The translations under genes were made by a program, and so were the position numbers. A model generated the notes under the pieces. That model did not search any database, was not told the DNA's origin, and was given only the letters and a program-made list of their open reading frames with translations. A DNA stretch of 64,000 nucleotides, taken from positions 7,688,001 to 7,752,000 of the forward strand of contig NZ_CP032698.1 in assembly GCF_003627815.1 (NCBI RefSeq), given 5' to 3'. Of the stretch, positions 56,649-64,000 are shown piece by piece (position 1 is the first letter of the stretch; every line of letters begins with the position of its first letter). Origin of the DNA: Streptomyces hundungensis. GTDB taxonomy: Bacteria > Actinomycetota > Actinomycetes > Streptomycetales > Streptomycetaceae.

Positions 56649-59600
56649 ATGACGGACACGATCCTGATCCCCACGCCGCCCCACCCGGCCACCGACGACA
56701 CCGTCCCCCTCGTGGACATCTCGGCGGGAGGCCTCACCGAGACGCCCATCCAGCAGGCCATGGAACTGGCCCGCGTGCACGGGCCGATCTACCGGCGCCG
56801 CCTCAACGAACACCAGCACCTCTTCGTCAGCTCGCTCGACCTCGTCACCGAACTCGCCGACGAGAACCGCTTCGCCAAGGGCATCTCCAAGGTCCTGGAT
56901 CATGTGCGCGAGTTCGCGGGCGACGGCCTGTTCACCGCCTACAACGACGAGCCGAACTGGGCCAAGGCGCACGACATCCTCATGCCCGCCTTCGCTCTCG
57001 GCTCGATGCGCACCTATCACCCGGCGATGCTGCGGGTCGCCCGCCGCGTCATCGACAGCTGGGACCGCCGGGCGGAGCGCGGCGCCGCCGTGGACGTCGC
57101 CGACGACATGACACGGATGACCCTGGACACCATCGGTCTGGCGGGCTTCGGGTTCGACTTCGACTCCTTCGGGCGCGTCACGCCCCACCCCTTCGTCGAG
57201 GCGATGGTGCGCTGTCTGGAGTGGAGCATGAAGCGGCTCGGCCGCGCTTCGGGCGCCGACCACAGCGAGGAGGACCGGGAGTTCGAGCGGGACTCGGCGT
57301 ATCTGGCCTCCGTGGTCGACGAGGTCGTCGCCGCCCGCACGGCGAGCGGCGACACCTCCGTCGACGACCTGCTCGGCCTGATGCTGGGCGCCGCGCACCC
57401 CGGGGACGGCACCACCCTGGACGCGGCCAACATCCGCAACCAGGTCATCACCTTCCTCATCGCCGGCCACGAGACCACCTCCGGCACCCTGTCCTTCGCG
57501 CTGTACCACTTGCTCAAGGACCCGACCGCGCTGCGACTGGTCCAGCGCGAGACCGATGGGCTGTGGGGCGACGAACCCGACCCCGAGCCCACCTTCGAGG
57601 ACATCGGCAAGCTGCGCTTCACCCGCCAGGTGCTGAGCGAGACGCTGCGCCTTTGGCCCACGGCGGCCGCCTTCACCCGGCAGGCCCGTCAGGACACCGT
57701 GCTGGGCGGCCGCGTCCCGCTGCGCGCCGGCGACCTCGTCACCGTGCTCACCCCGATGCTGCACCGCGACCCGGCCTGGGGCGACAACCCGGAGCTGTTC
57801 GACCCCGCACGGTTCGCTCCCGAGGCGGAGGCGGACCGCTCGCCGCACGCGTACAAACCGTTCGGGACGGGTGAACGCGCCTGCATCGGGAGGCAGTTCG
57901 CGCTCCACGAGGCGACGATGCTCCTCGCGCTGCTCGCGCACCGCTACCGCTTCGTCGACTCCGGTGACTACCGTCTGCGGATCAAGGAGACCCTCACGCT
58001 CAAGCCCGAGGGCTTCACCCTCTCGCTGATCCCGCGCACCCCCGCCGACCGCGCCCGCACCCGGTCCGCGCTGCCCGGCGCGGCAACCGCCCCGGCCGCC
58101 GGGGTCGCCCGGTCCACACCCGAACTGCCCTCCCGCGTACGGCAGGGCACCGGTCTGCTCCTGCTGCACGGCACGAACTACGGCACCTGCCGGGAATTCG
58201 CCGAAGGGCTGGCCGCCGAAGCCGCCGCCCTCGGTGTCGCCACCCACATCGCACCGCTGGACGCCCACGCGGACGCCCTGCCCAAGGACCGGCCCGTCGT
58301 CATCGTCGCGGCCTCCTACAACGGACAGCCCACCGACGACGCCGCGCGATTCGTCCGCTGGATCGAGGGCGCGGAACCGGGCGCCGCCGACGGTGTGCCG
58401 TTCGCCGTGCTCGGCGTGGGCGACCGCAACTGGGCCGCCACCTACCAGCGGGTGCCCACCCTCATCGACGAGCGTCTCGGCGCCCTCGGCGGCGACCGGC
58501 TGCTGCCCCGCGTCGAGGCCGACGCATCCGGGGAACTCATGGGCGCGGTAAGGGAGTTCACCGATGCGCTACGGGTCGCCCTCCTCGAACGGTACGGAGA
58601 CCCCGAGACCGTCGGCGCCTCCACGCCGCCCGTCGCGGCCGCGTACACCGTCACCGAGATCACCGGCGGGCCTCGGGAGGCGCTCGCCGCCCGGCACGGC
58701 CTCACCGAGATGACCGTCACCGAGACCCGCGACCTGACGGCGCCCGGCCACCCGCGACCCAAGCGCTTCGTCCGCCTGGCCCTGCCCGACGGCGTCGACT
58801 ACCGCACCGCCGACCACCTCACCGTGCTGCCCGTCAACGCCCCCGCGCTCGTCGCCCGGGCCGCCGCGGCCCTCGGCGTGGACCCCGACACCGTCCTGAG
58901 CATTCACGCCCCGGGCGCCACCCCCGCCGCGCTGCCGGTCGACCGTCCGCTGTCCATACGCGAACTCCTCACGCAACACGTCGAGTTGGGCGGCCGGCCG
59001 ACCCCTGGACAGATCGCCCTGCTCGCCGCGCACAACCCCTGCCCGCCCGAGCGTGCCGCCCTCGAACACCTCCCGTCCGACGACCCGCGCCCCCTGATCA
59101 CCCTCATCGAGGACCACCCCGCGCTGCGCGGCGCACTCGACTGGCCCACCCTGCTGGAGCTCCTTCCGCCGCTCCGGCCGCGCCAGTACTCCGTGTCCTC
59201 CTCGCCCGCCCGCGACCCTCGCCACGTCGACCTGATGGTCTCGCTCAACCCCGGAGGCACCGGCTCCGGCCATCTGCACGCCCTGCGGGCCGGCGACACC
59301 GTCCTCGCCCGGATCCAGCCGTGCCGGGAGGCCTTCCGCATCGCGCCCGACGCGGCCGAACCCGTCATCATGATCGCCGCGGGGACGGGCCTCGCTCCCT
59401 TCCGCGGCGCCGTGGCCGACCGTCTGAGCGTGCCGCGGCCCGCCCCGGCCGTCCTCTTCTTCGGCTGCGACGCACCGGACGCCGACTTCCTGCACGCCGA
59501 GGAACTGCACGCCGCGGAACGGGCCGGAGTCCTCTCGCTGCGGCCCGCCTTCAGCGCGCCGGCCGAGGGCGACGGCCGTTTCGTACAGCACCGCATCACC

Positions 59601-59807
59601 GCCGACGCGGACGACATCTGGCCGCTCATCGAGGCGGGCGCCCGGATCCTCGTGTGCGGCGACGGCAACCGCATGGCACCGGGGGTACGGGACGCCCTGC
59701 GCGCGCTGTACGCGCGGCGCACCGGGGCCGGCGCCGAGAAGGCCGAGAACTGGCTGAACCGCCTCACCGCCGAGGGCCGCTACGTGGAGGACGTCTACGC
59801 GGCCTGA
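56649..59807 (+). CDS. Self-sufficient cytochrome P450-reductase fusion (CYP102/P450 BM3 type)
   Basis: A 1052-residue fusion of haem and reductase domains. The P450 part (about 1-460) has the I-helix FLIAGHETTSGTL (residues 269-281, with Ala272-Gly-His-Glu-Thr-Thr), ExxR in SETLRLWPTAAAF and the haem Cys412 in FGTGERACIGRQFA. The FMN domain follows at LLLLHGTNYGTCREFAEGLA, then the FAD domain with RQYSVSSSPARDP and the NADPH site MIAAGTGLAPFRGAV; it ends in VEDVYAA as in P450 BM3. It should hydroxylate fatty acids or related chains with NADPH and oxygen, in the cytoplasm. A strong hairpin follows. Confidence 0.97.
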   Translation: MTDTILIPTPPHPATDDTVPLVDISAGGLTETPIQQAMELARVHGPIYRRRLNEHQHLFVSSLDLVTELADENRFAKGISKVLDHVREFAGDGLFTAYNDEPNWAKAHDILMPAFALGSMRTYHPAMLRVARRVIDSWDRRAERGAAVDVADDMTRMTLDTIGLAGFGFDFDSFGRVTPHPFVEAMVRCLEWSMKRLGRASGADHSEEDREFERDSAYLASVVDEVVAARTASGDTSVDDLLGLMLGAAHPGDGTTLDAANIRNQVITFLIAGHETTSGTLSFALYHLLKDPTALRLVQRETDGLWGDEPDPEPTFEDIGKLRFTRQVLSETLRLWPTAAAFTRQARQDTVLGGRVPLRAGDLVTVLTPMLHRDPAWGDNPELFDPARFAPEAEADRSPHAYKPFGTGERACIGRQFALHEATMLLALLAHRYRFVDSGDYRLRIKETLTLKPEGFTLSLIPRTPADRARTRSALPGAATAPAAGVARSTPELPSRVRQGTGLLLLHGTNYGTCREFAEGLAAEAAALGVATHIAPLDAHADALPKDRPVVIVAASYNGQPTDDAARFVRWIEGAEPGAADGVPFAVLGVGDRNWAATYQRVPTLIDERLGALGGDRLLPRVEADASGELMGAVREFTDALRVALLERYGDPETVGASTPPVAAAYTVTEITGGPREALAARHGLTEMTVTETRDLTAPGHPRPKRFVRLALPDGVDYRTADHLTVLPVNAPALVARAAAALGVDPDTVLSIHAPGATPAALPVDRPLSIRELLTQHVELGGRPTPGQIALLAAHNPCPPERAALEHLPSDDPRPLITLIEDHPALRGALDWPTLLELLPPLRPRQYSVSSSPARDPRHVDLMVSLNPGGTGSGHLHALRAGDTVLARIQPCREAFRIAPDAAEPVIMIAAGTGLAPFRGAVADRLSVPRPAPAVLFFGCDAPDADFLHAEELHAAERAGVLSLRPAFSAPAEGDGRFVQHRITADADDIWPLIEAGARILVCGDGNRMAPGVRDALRALYARRTGAGAEKAENWLNRLTAEGRYVEDVYAA

Positions 59808-59819
59808 GCCACCCCGCGG

Positions 59820-59859
59820 CCGCTTCCCGGACGGGCCGCAGCGCCCGCCCGGGAAGCGG
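59820..59859 (+). terminator. Terminator of the P450 gene
   Basis: CCGCTTCCCGG (59820-59830) and CCGGGAAGCGG (59849-59859) are perfect 11-base arms with an 18-base loop, 12 bases past the stop. Confidence 0.75.
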
Positions 59860-59950
59860 ACCCGCGCGGCGCGCACCAGAATCGGAGAAACCGGGGTAGG
59901 CGGTCACCGTCCGACCGAACCCCGCCACCTCGACACCGGGAGAGCACGCG

Positions 59951-60919
59951 ATGCCCACCAGCTCCGCAGCATCCGAGAAGACCACCATGAAGGCCATGAC
60001 GTACTCCTCCTACGGGGACAACTCGGTCCTCAGCGCGACCGAGCAGCCGATGCCCAAGGTCGGGCCCGGCGAAGTGCTCGTGCGGGTGCGCTGCGCGGCC
60101 GTCAACCCGGTCGACTGGAAGATCATGTCCGGGGGCCTGGACGGCATGATGGACACGGTCTTCCCCGTGGTCCCCGGCTGGGACGTCGCCGGTGTCGTGG
60201 AGCGCGTCGGCATCGACACCCCCGAGTGGAAGGCGGGCGACGAGGTCTACGCGTACGCCCGCAAGGACTATGTGCACGGCGGCACCTTCGCGGAGTACGT
60301 CACCGTTCCCGTACGGGCGCTGGCCCGCAAGCCCAAGTCCCTGAACTGGGAGGAGGCCGCGGGCGTCCCGCTGGCCGGGCTCACCGCGCGACAGACCCTG
60401 ACGCGGCTCGGCACCTCCGAGGGCGACACGGTGCTCGTGCACGGCGCCGCCGGGGGCGTCGGCACGTTCGGCGTACAGATCGCCCGGGCCCTGGGCGCCC
60501 GGGTCATCGGAACCGCCTCCGAGCGCAACCACGACCGGCTGCGGGAGCTCGGGGCCGAGCCGGTGACGTACGGCGACGGCGCCGCCGACCGCATCCGGGC
60601 GCTGGCCCCGGACGGCGTGGACGTCGTCGTGGACTACGTCGGTGGCGTGCTCGACACCACCCGGGCGGTCCTGCGCGAAGGGGGCCGCCACGCCTCGATC
60701 GCCGACCCTTCCGTCATGGAGGCCGGCGGCCAGTGGATGTGGGTGCGCCCCGACGGCCCCGGACTCGACGAGCTGGCCGCGCTCGCCGACTCCGGTGGGC
60801 TCAAGGTCCCGGTCGCCGAGACCTTCCCCCTGGAGCGGCTCGCGGAGGCCTTCGAACTGAGCCAGACGGGTCACGCCCACGGCAAGATCGTGATCCGGGT
60901 CGGCGGCGACTCGGCGTAG
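59951..60919 (+). CDS. NADP-dependent oxidoreductase (quinone-reductase-like MDR)
   Basis: A 322-residue zinc-free medium-chain dehydrogenase. The catalytic region is AAVNPVDWKIMSGGLDGMMD and PVVPGWDVAGVVERVG, and the NADPH motif is VLVHGAAGGVGTFGVQIARALGARVIGTAS, where AAGGVG is typical of zeta-crystallin/quinone oxidoreductases. No zinc cysteines occur. Product and substrate are unknown. ATG at 59951 is the start; an internal ATG at 59987 (MKAMTYSSYG) is close to the usual family start and remains possible. Single gene after the P450 terminator. Confidence 0.9.
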   Translation: MPTSSAASEKTTMKAMTYSSYGDNSVLSATEQPMPKVGPGEVLVRVRCAAVNPVDWKIMSGGLDGMMDTVFPVVPGWDVAGVVERVGIDTPEWKAGDEVYAYARKDYVHGGTFAEYVTVPVRALARKPKSLNWEEAAGVPLAGLTARQTLTRLGTSEGDTVLVHGAAGGVGTFGVQIARALGARVIGTASERNHDRLRELGAEPVTYGDGAADRIRALAPDGVDVVVDYVGGVLDTTRAVLREGGRHASIADPSVMEAGGQWMWVRPDGPGLDELAALADSGGLKVPVAETFPLERLAEAFELSQTGHAHGKIVIRVGGDSA

Positions 60920-61074
60920 GCTGCGCCGGCCGACCTTCCGGGCCGGTCGGTGACGTGTCGGCGAGCGCGGGGAGAAAACCGGACGCGCGCCCATCACGGG
61001 CGCGTTCCGGCCCCGCGGGGTGCCTAGCATGAGCGGCGTCGTCCTCCCGCTGCCGACACGAACGGAGTGCCGTG

Positions 61075-62373
61075 ATGAGCGACCCCGACCCGGGTCCGGA
61101 ACCCGGCGCGCCCGAGGAGCGTCCCGGGGTGCGAACCCCCAGGGCCTGGCCGGTGATCGGCGGCCGTCGCCTCGCCGCCGCGCCGGTCGTGGTGGTCGCT
61201 GTCACCGTCGCTGTCGCCGTCGCGACGGGCGGAACCCTGTGGGCCTTCGGCTCCTTCGACTCCTCCCGTTCCACGGGTGACGGCGCCAAGGACGGCTCGG
61301 CCAAGGGCCCCACGGCGGTCGAGGTGTCCCTCGGCGCCTGCGGCAAGGGCTGGCGCGGCGGGAGTGCGGGCCCCCAGACCTTCGCGCTGCACAACACGTC
61401 CTCCACCGCGGCCGAGGTCGATCTCATCGACCGGGCGACCGGCGCCGTCCACGGCGAGATCGAGGGCCTCGCGCCCGGCACCACCCGCGAGCTGCGGGTG
61501 GTCCTCGGCGGTGGCTCCTACGCCTTCACCTGCCTCCCGGACGACGCCGCGGCGATCACCGGCCCCACCGTGCGCATCGAGGGCCCCGCCACCGGGGGCG
61601 GCCCCGCCGCGGTCCCGGTGACCCAGCACGACCTCATCCCGGTGGCCCTCGCCCACCAGCGCTGGGTCGCGGACAGGACGGTCGAACTCGCCGAGCTGAC
61701 CGCTGAGTTGAAGCGTGCCGTGGACGACGGCGACCTCGACGCGGCACGCACCGCCTGGCTGTCCGCGCACCTGGTCTACGCGCGCATGGGCGGCGCCTAC
61801 GACGCGTTCGGCGCCGCCGGTGAGGCCATCGACGGCTCCGGCCCCGCCCCTTCCGGCGCCGCCTCCGCCAAGGACTTCGAGGGCTTCCACCGCGTCGAGT
61901 ACGGCTTGTGGCACGGGGAGTCGGCGGCCTCACTGCGCGGGCCCGCCGACCGGCTGGCCCAGGCCGTGCACGCCCTGCGCGACAGCTGGCCGCAGCAACG
62001 CCTCGACCCGGCACAACTGGGCCTGCGCGCCCACGAGATCCTGGAGGACACCGCCCGCTCGGAGCTCACCGGCCGCACCGACTACGGCAGCGGAACCAAC
62101 CTGGCCACCGCCCGCGCCAACCTCGACGGCACCCGCGAACTCCTCGGCGGACTAAGGCCGTTGCTCACCAGCCGCTACCCGGACCTGCCGCGCCTGGATG
62201 CCTGGCTCGACCGTACCCAGCACACCCTGGACCGCTTCGGCGAGGGCGGTCACTGGACACCGCTGGAACGCCTCGGCCGCCAGGACCGGCAGCGCCTCAA
62301 CAGCGACATCGGGCAGGCGGTGGAACTCCTCGCCCCCGTGGCGACGATCTGTGACGCACGGAGGACGGCATGA
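61075..62373 (+). CDS. efeO: Iron-uptake protein EfeO
   Basis: A 432-residue exported protein anchored by an N-terminal membrane segment ([21 protein letters not shown], about 43-63). The cupredoxin-like domain (about 80-175, with [10 protein letters not shown] and [10 protein letters not shown]) and the imelysin-type C-terminal domain ([40 protein letters not shown]) match EfeO with its cupredoxin domain. EfeO delivers ferric or ferrous iron to the EfeU permease. ATG at 61075 follows CGGAG; GTG at 61072 is equally near. It overlaps efeB by four bases (ATGA). Confidence 0.93.
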   Translation: MSDPDPGPEPGAPEERPGVRTPRAWPVIGGRRLAAAPVVVVAVTVAVAVATGGTLWAFGSFDSSRSTGDGAKDGSAKGPTAVEVSLGACGKGWRGGSAGPQTFALHNTSSTAAEVDLIDRATGAVHGEIEGLAPGTTRELRVVLGGGSYAFTCLPDDAAAITGPTVRIEGPATGGGPAAVPVTQHDLIPVALAHQRWVADRTVELAELTAELKRAVDDGDLDAARTAWLSAHLVYARMGGAYDAFGAAGEAIDGSGPAPSGAASAKDFEGFHRVEYGLWHGESAASLRGPADRLAQAVHALRDSWPQQRLDPAQLGLRAHEILEDTARSELTGRTDYGSGTNLATARANLDGTRELLGGLRPLLTSRYPDLPRLDAWLDRTQHTLDRFGEGGHWTPLERLGRQDRQRLNSDIGQAVELLAPVATICDARRTA

Positions 62374-63599
62374 GCGAGGTCGGACGGCGGGGCCTTCTGC
62401 GCGGCGCCGCGGCCGGGGTGGGAACGGCGGTCACCGGTGCCGCGCTGTCCGGCGCGATCCCCCGCCCGGCCCGGCCCGAGAACACGGCGAGCGCCACGGC
62501 GCCGCCCGACTTCCACGGAACCCACCAGGCCGCGATCCTCCAACCCCCTTGCCGGACAACGGCGTTGCTGTCCTTCGACGTGACCGCCGCCGACCGCAGG
62601 GAGCTCACCGAGCTCCTGCGCACCCTCACGGAACGGGCCCGCTTCCTGGCCGTCGGCGGCACACCCGCCCCGGTGGGGATCACCGCGCCGCCCAGCGACT
62701 CCGGGGTGCTCGGACCGCAGGGGCCCACGGGCGGCGTGACCATCACGGCCGGGGTCGGCGCCGCCCTCTTCGACGACCGGTTCGGGCTGGCGGGCCGCAA
62801 GCCGGCCCGGCTCACCTCGATGCCGGCCTTCCCCGACGACGACCTCGACCCCGCTTGGTGCCACGGCGACCTGAGTCTGCAACTGTGCGCGGACAGCCCG
62901 GACGTGGTCCTGCACGCCCTGCGCGACATCGCCCGTCACACCCGGGGTGGGATGCAGGTCCGCTGGCGCATGGACGGCTTCACCAGCCCGCCGCGGCCGA
63001 GCGGAACTCCCCGTAACCACCTGGGGTTCAAGGACGGCACCGCCAACCCGGACACCGGCGACCGGGCCGCGATGGACCGGCTGGTGTGGGTGGGGCAGGG
63101 GGGAGCCGAGCCCGCGTGGACGGCCGGCGGGAGCTATCTGGTGGTGCGGCTGATCCGCATGCTGGTGGAGTTCTGGGACCGGGTCTCACTCGGCGAGCAG
63201 GAGCGGATGATCGGCCGCGCCCGGGACACCGGCGCGCCGCTGGACGGTGTCGGCGAATTCGACACCCCGAAATTCGCGCGGGACCCCAAGGGCGAGGTGA
63301 TTCCGCTGGACAGTCACATCCGGCTGGCCAACCCCCGGTCGGCAACGAGCGAGAGCCGGCGGATACTGCGCCGGGGCTACAACTACGACCGCGGCACGGA
63401 CACCAACGGCGACCTCGACTTGGGCCTGATGTTCTGCTGCTACCAACAGGACCTGGCCCGCCAGTTCGAGGCCGTACAGAAACGCCTGGCGGGTGAGCCG
63501 CTCGCCGACTACATCAAGCCGTTCGGCGGAGGGTATTTCTTCGCTCTGCCCGGTGTACGGGACCGTTCCGACTGGCTCGGCCGTACTCTGCTCCTCTGA
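62370..63599 (+). CDS. efeB: Deferrochelatase/peroxidase EfeB (Dyp type)
   Basis: A 409-residue Dyp-type peroxidase with a Tat signal ([14 protein letters not shown]). Key parts are GFKDGTANP (the GxxDG motif, with Asp as the peroxide acid), the ferredoxin-like halves [19 protein letters not shown] and [13 protein letters not shown], the His near [11 protein letters not shown] (proximal haem ligand region) and [19 protein letters not shown] at the end. EfeB extracts iron from haem or oxidises ferrous iron for EfeO/EfeU. It overlaps efeO; efeU is not adjacent in this window. Confidence 0.95.
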   Translation: MSEVGRRGLLRGAAAGVGTAVTGAALSGAIPRPARPENTASATAPPDFHGTHQAAILQPPCRTTALLSFDVTAADRRELTELLRTLTERARFLAVGGTPAPVGITAPPSDSGVLGPQGPTGGVTITAGVGAALFDDRFGLAGRKPARLTSMPAFPDDDLDPAWCHGDLSLQLCADSPDVVLHALRDIARHTRGGMQVRWRMDGFTSPPRPSGTPRNHLGFKDGTANPDTGDRAAMDRLVWVGQGGAEPAWTAGGSYLVVRLIRMLVEFWDRVSLGEQERMIGRARDTGAPLDGVGEFDTPKFARDPKGEVIPLDSHIRLANPRSATSESRRILRRGYNYDRGTDTNGDLDLGLMFCCYQQDLARQFEAVQKRLAGEPLADYIKPFGGGYFFALPGVRDRSDWLGRTLLL

Positions 63600-63785
63600 C
63601 GCCGTCCCACCGCGCCCAACAGCCTCAACGGAGGGTCAAGTTTTGGCCTGATCTCCCCGACGGGCTGCTCACCGGCGGGACACCGTGGCGCGGGCGCGGT
63701 GTAGTGGTCCGCGCGAAGGATCGCGTTTCGTCAACGACATCACGACGGTGGCCGGACGCCGGACGCCAGTGGAGGCACGCGGAGC

Positions 63786-64000
63786 ATGGGCAGCAAAGGC
63801 AACGCGGTGGGTTCGGGGCGCCGGGCCGGACGGTGGGGGGTGTTCGCCGGGGCGGCGGCGCTCGGCCTGCTGAGCGGCACGGCCCCGACCGCGGCCGCGG
63901 CGGACCACCCCGACGGCCGGACGGCCACCCCGATCAAGCATCTGGTGGTGCTCTTCCAGGAGAACGTCTCCTTCGACCACTACTTCGGCACCTACCCGGT
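63786..64000 (+). CDS. Phospholipase C/acid phosphatase-type phosphoesterase, cut by right edge
   Basis: An ATG at 63786 after GTGGAGGCACG opens a frame of 71 complete codons that runs off the window. A signal peptide with a paired arginine start (GRRAGRWGVFAGAAALGL...) ends near ATAAAADHP, then PIKHLVVLFQENVSFDHYFGTYP, the opening of the bacterial PLC/phosphoesterase family (AcpA/PlcC) with the catalytic metal ligands Glu and Asn/Ser region. The product should cleave phospholipids or phosphate esters outside the cell. The bulk of the protein lies beyond the edge. Confidence 0.88.
   Translation, partial: MGSKGNAVGSGRRAGRWGVFAGAAALGLLSGTAPTAAAADHPDGRTATPIKHLVVLFQENVSFDHYFGTYP

Noticed and set aside
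1..64000. CRISPR arrays, tRNA or rRNA genes
   Set aside because: No regularly spaced identical repeats with unique spacers, and no cloverleaf or rRNA-like stretch was recognised by eye.

Overview
The window is chromosomal DNA of a Streptomyces or a very close relative. Base composition is very GC-rich with G/C third codon positions, starts are often GTG (once CTG), and most gene families are characteristic of the genus: a roadblock protein, an SPW-repeat protein, an Imm49 protein, a DUF1062 protein, EfeO/EfeB, a CYP102-type P450-reductase fusion and a c-di-AMP riboswitch ahead of a LysM cell-wall hydrolase. It reads as an ordinary chromosome-arm mosaic of short operons and single genes. There is one complete IS5-type insertion element. 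I saw no prophage, CRISPR array, rRNA or tRNA.

Layout, left part (1-14.2 kb): a cut-off minus-strand gene; a PadR regulator divergent from an alpha/beta hydrolase across a palindromic operator; a methyltransferase; a roadblock protein; a repeat block with two DnaA boxes; a wHTH-like gene followed by two coupled ATP-grasp genes; two decaying tandem repeats; a histidine phosphatase. Next comes a four-gene minus-strand operon: XRE regulator, ImmA/IrrE-like metalloprotease, DUF6545/MAB_1171c-type membrane protein, PAP2-like membrane protein. A DUF2165 membrane protein and a DD-carboxypeptidase with a very long disordered tail follow.

Middle part (14.5-34.6 kb): an orphan Imm49 protein; a LacI regulator with two matching operators ahead of a secreted GH92 alpha-mannosidase; an alcohol dehydrogenase; an RraA-like protein; StyA-like flavin monooxygenase, TPR protein and polyprenyl synthase in tandem; a 2OG-Fe(II) oxygenase preceded by a conserved Cys-containing leader peptide; SPW-repeat, methyltransferase, truncated esterase, GNAT, DUF1062, FAD monooxygenase and SUMF1-fold genes.

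Right-middle part (35.3-51.4 kb): Tat-exported 5'-nucleotidase; SLC13/ArsB-type permease and universal stress protein; a CrcB-DUF190-CrcB fluoride-exporter operon; PAP2 phosphatase; a catalytically stripped CysRS-like protein; PfkB kinase; c-di-AMP riboswitch plus LysM/transglycosylase; the IS5 element with a -1 frameshift; STAS protein; nucleoside deaminase; HAD hydrolase; secreted adenosine deaminase; secreted glycoside hydrolase.

Right end (51.5-64 kb): a minus-strand operon of a small secreted four-cysteine protein with an ABC ATPase and two membrane proteins; a third ATP-grasp gene; a PAS-LuxR regulator divergent from a self-sufficient P450; an NADP-dependent oxidoreductase; efeO-efeB for iron uptake without a neighbouring efeU; and the start of a phospholipase C-type phosphoesterase cut by the window edge.

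The most promising under-described units are the XRE/ImmA-IrrE/DUF6545/PAP2 operon (7432-10538), the four-Cys secreted protein with its ABC genes (51522-54604), the CysRS-like protein without catalytic motifs (41457-42137) and the leader-peptide-controlled oxygenase (27595-28860).
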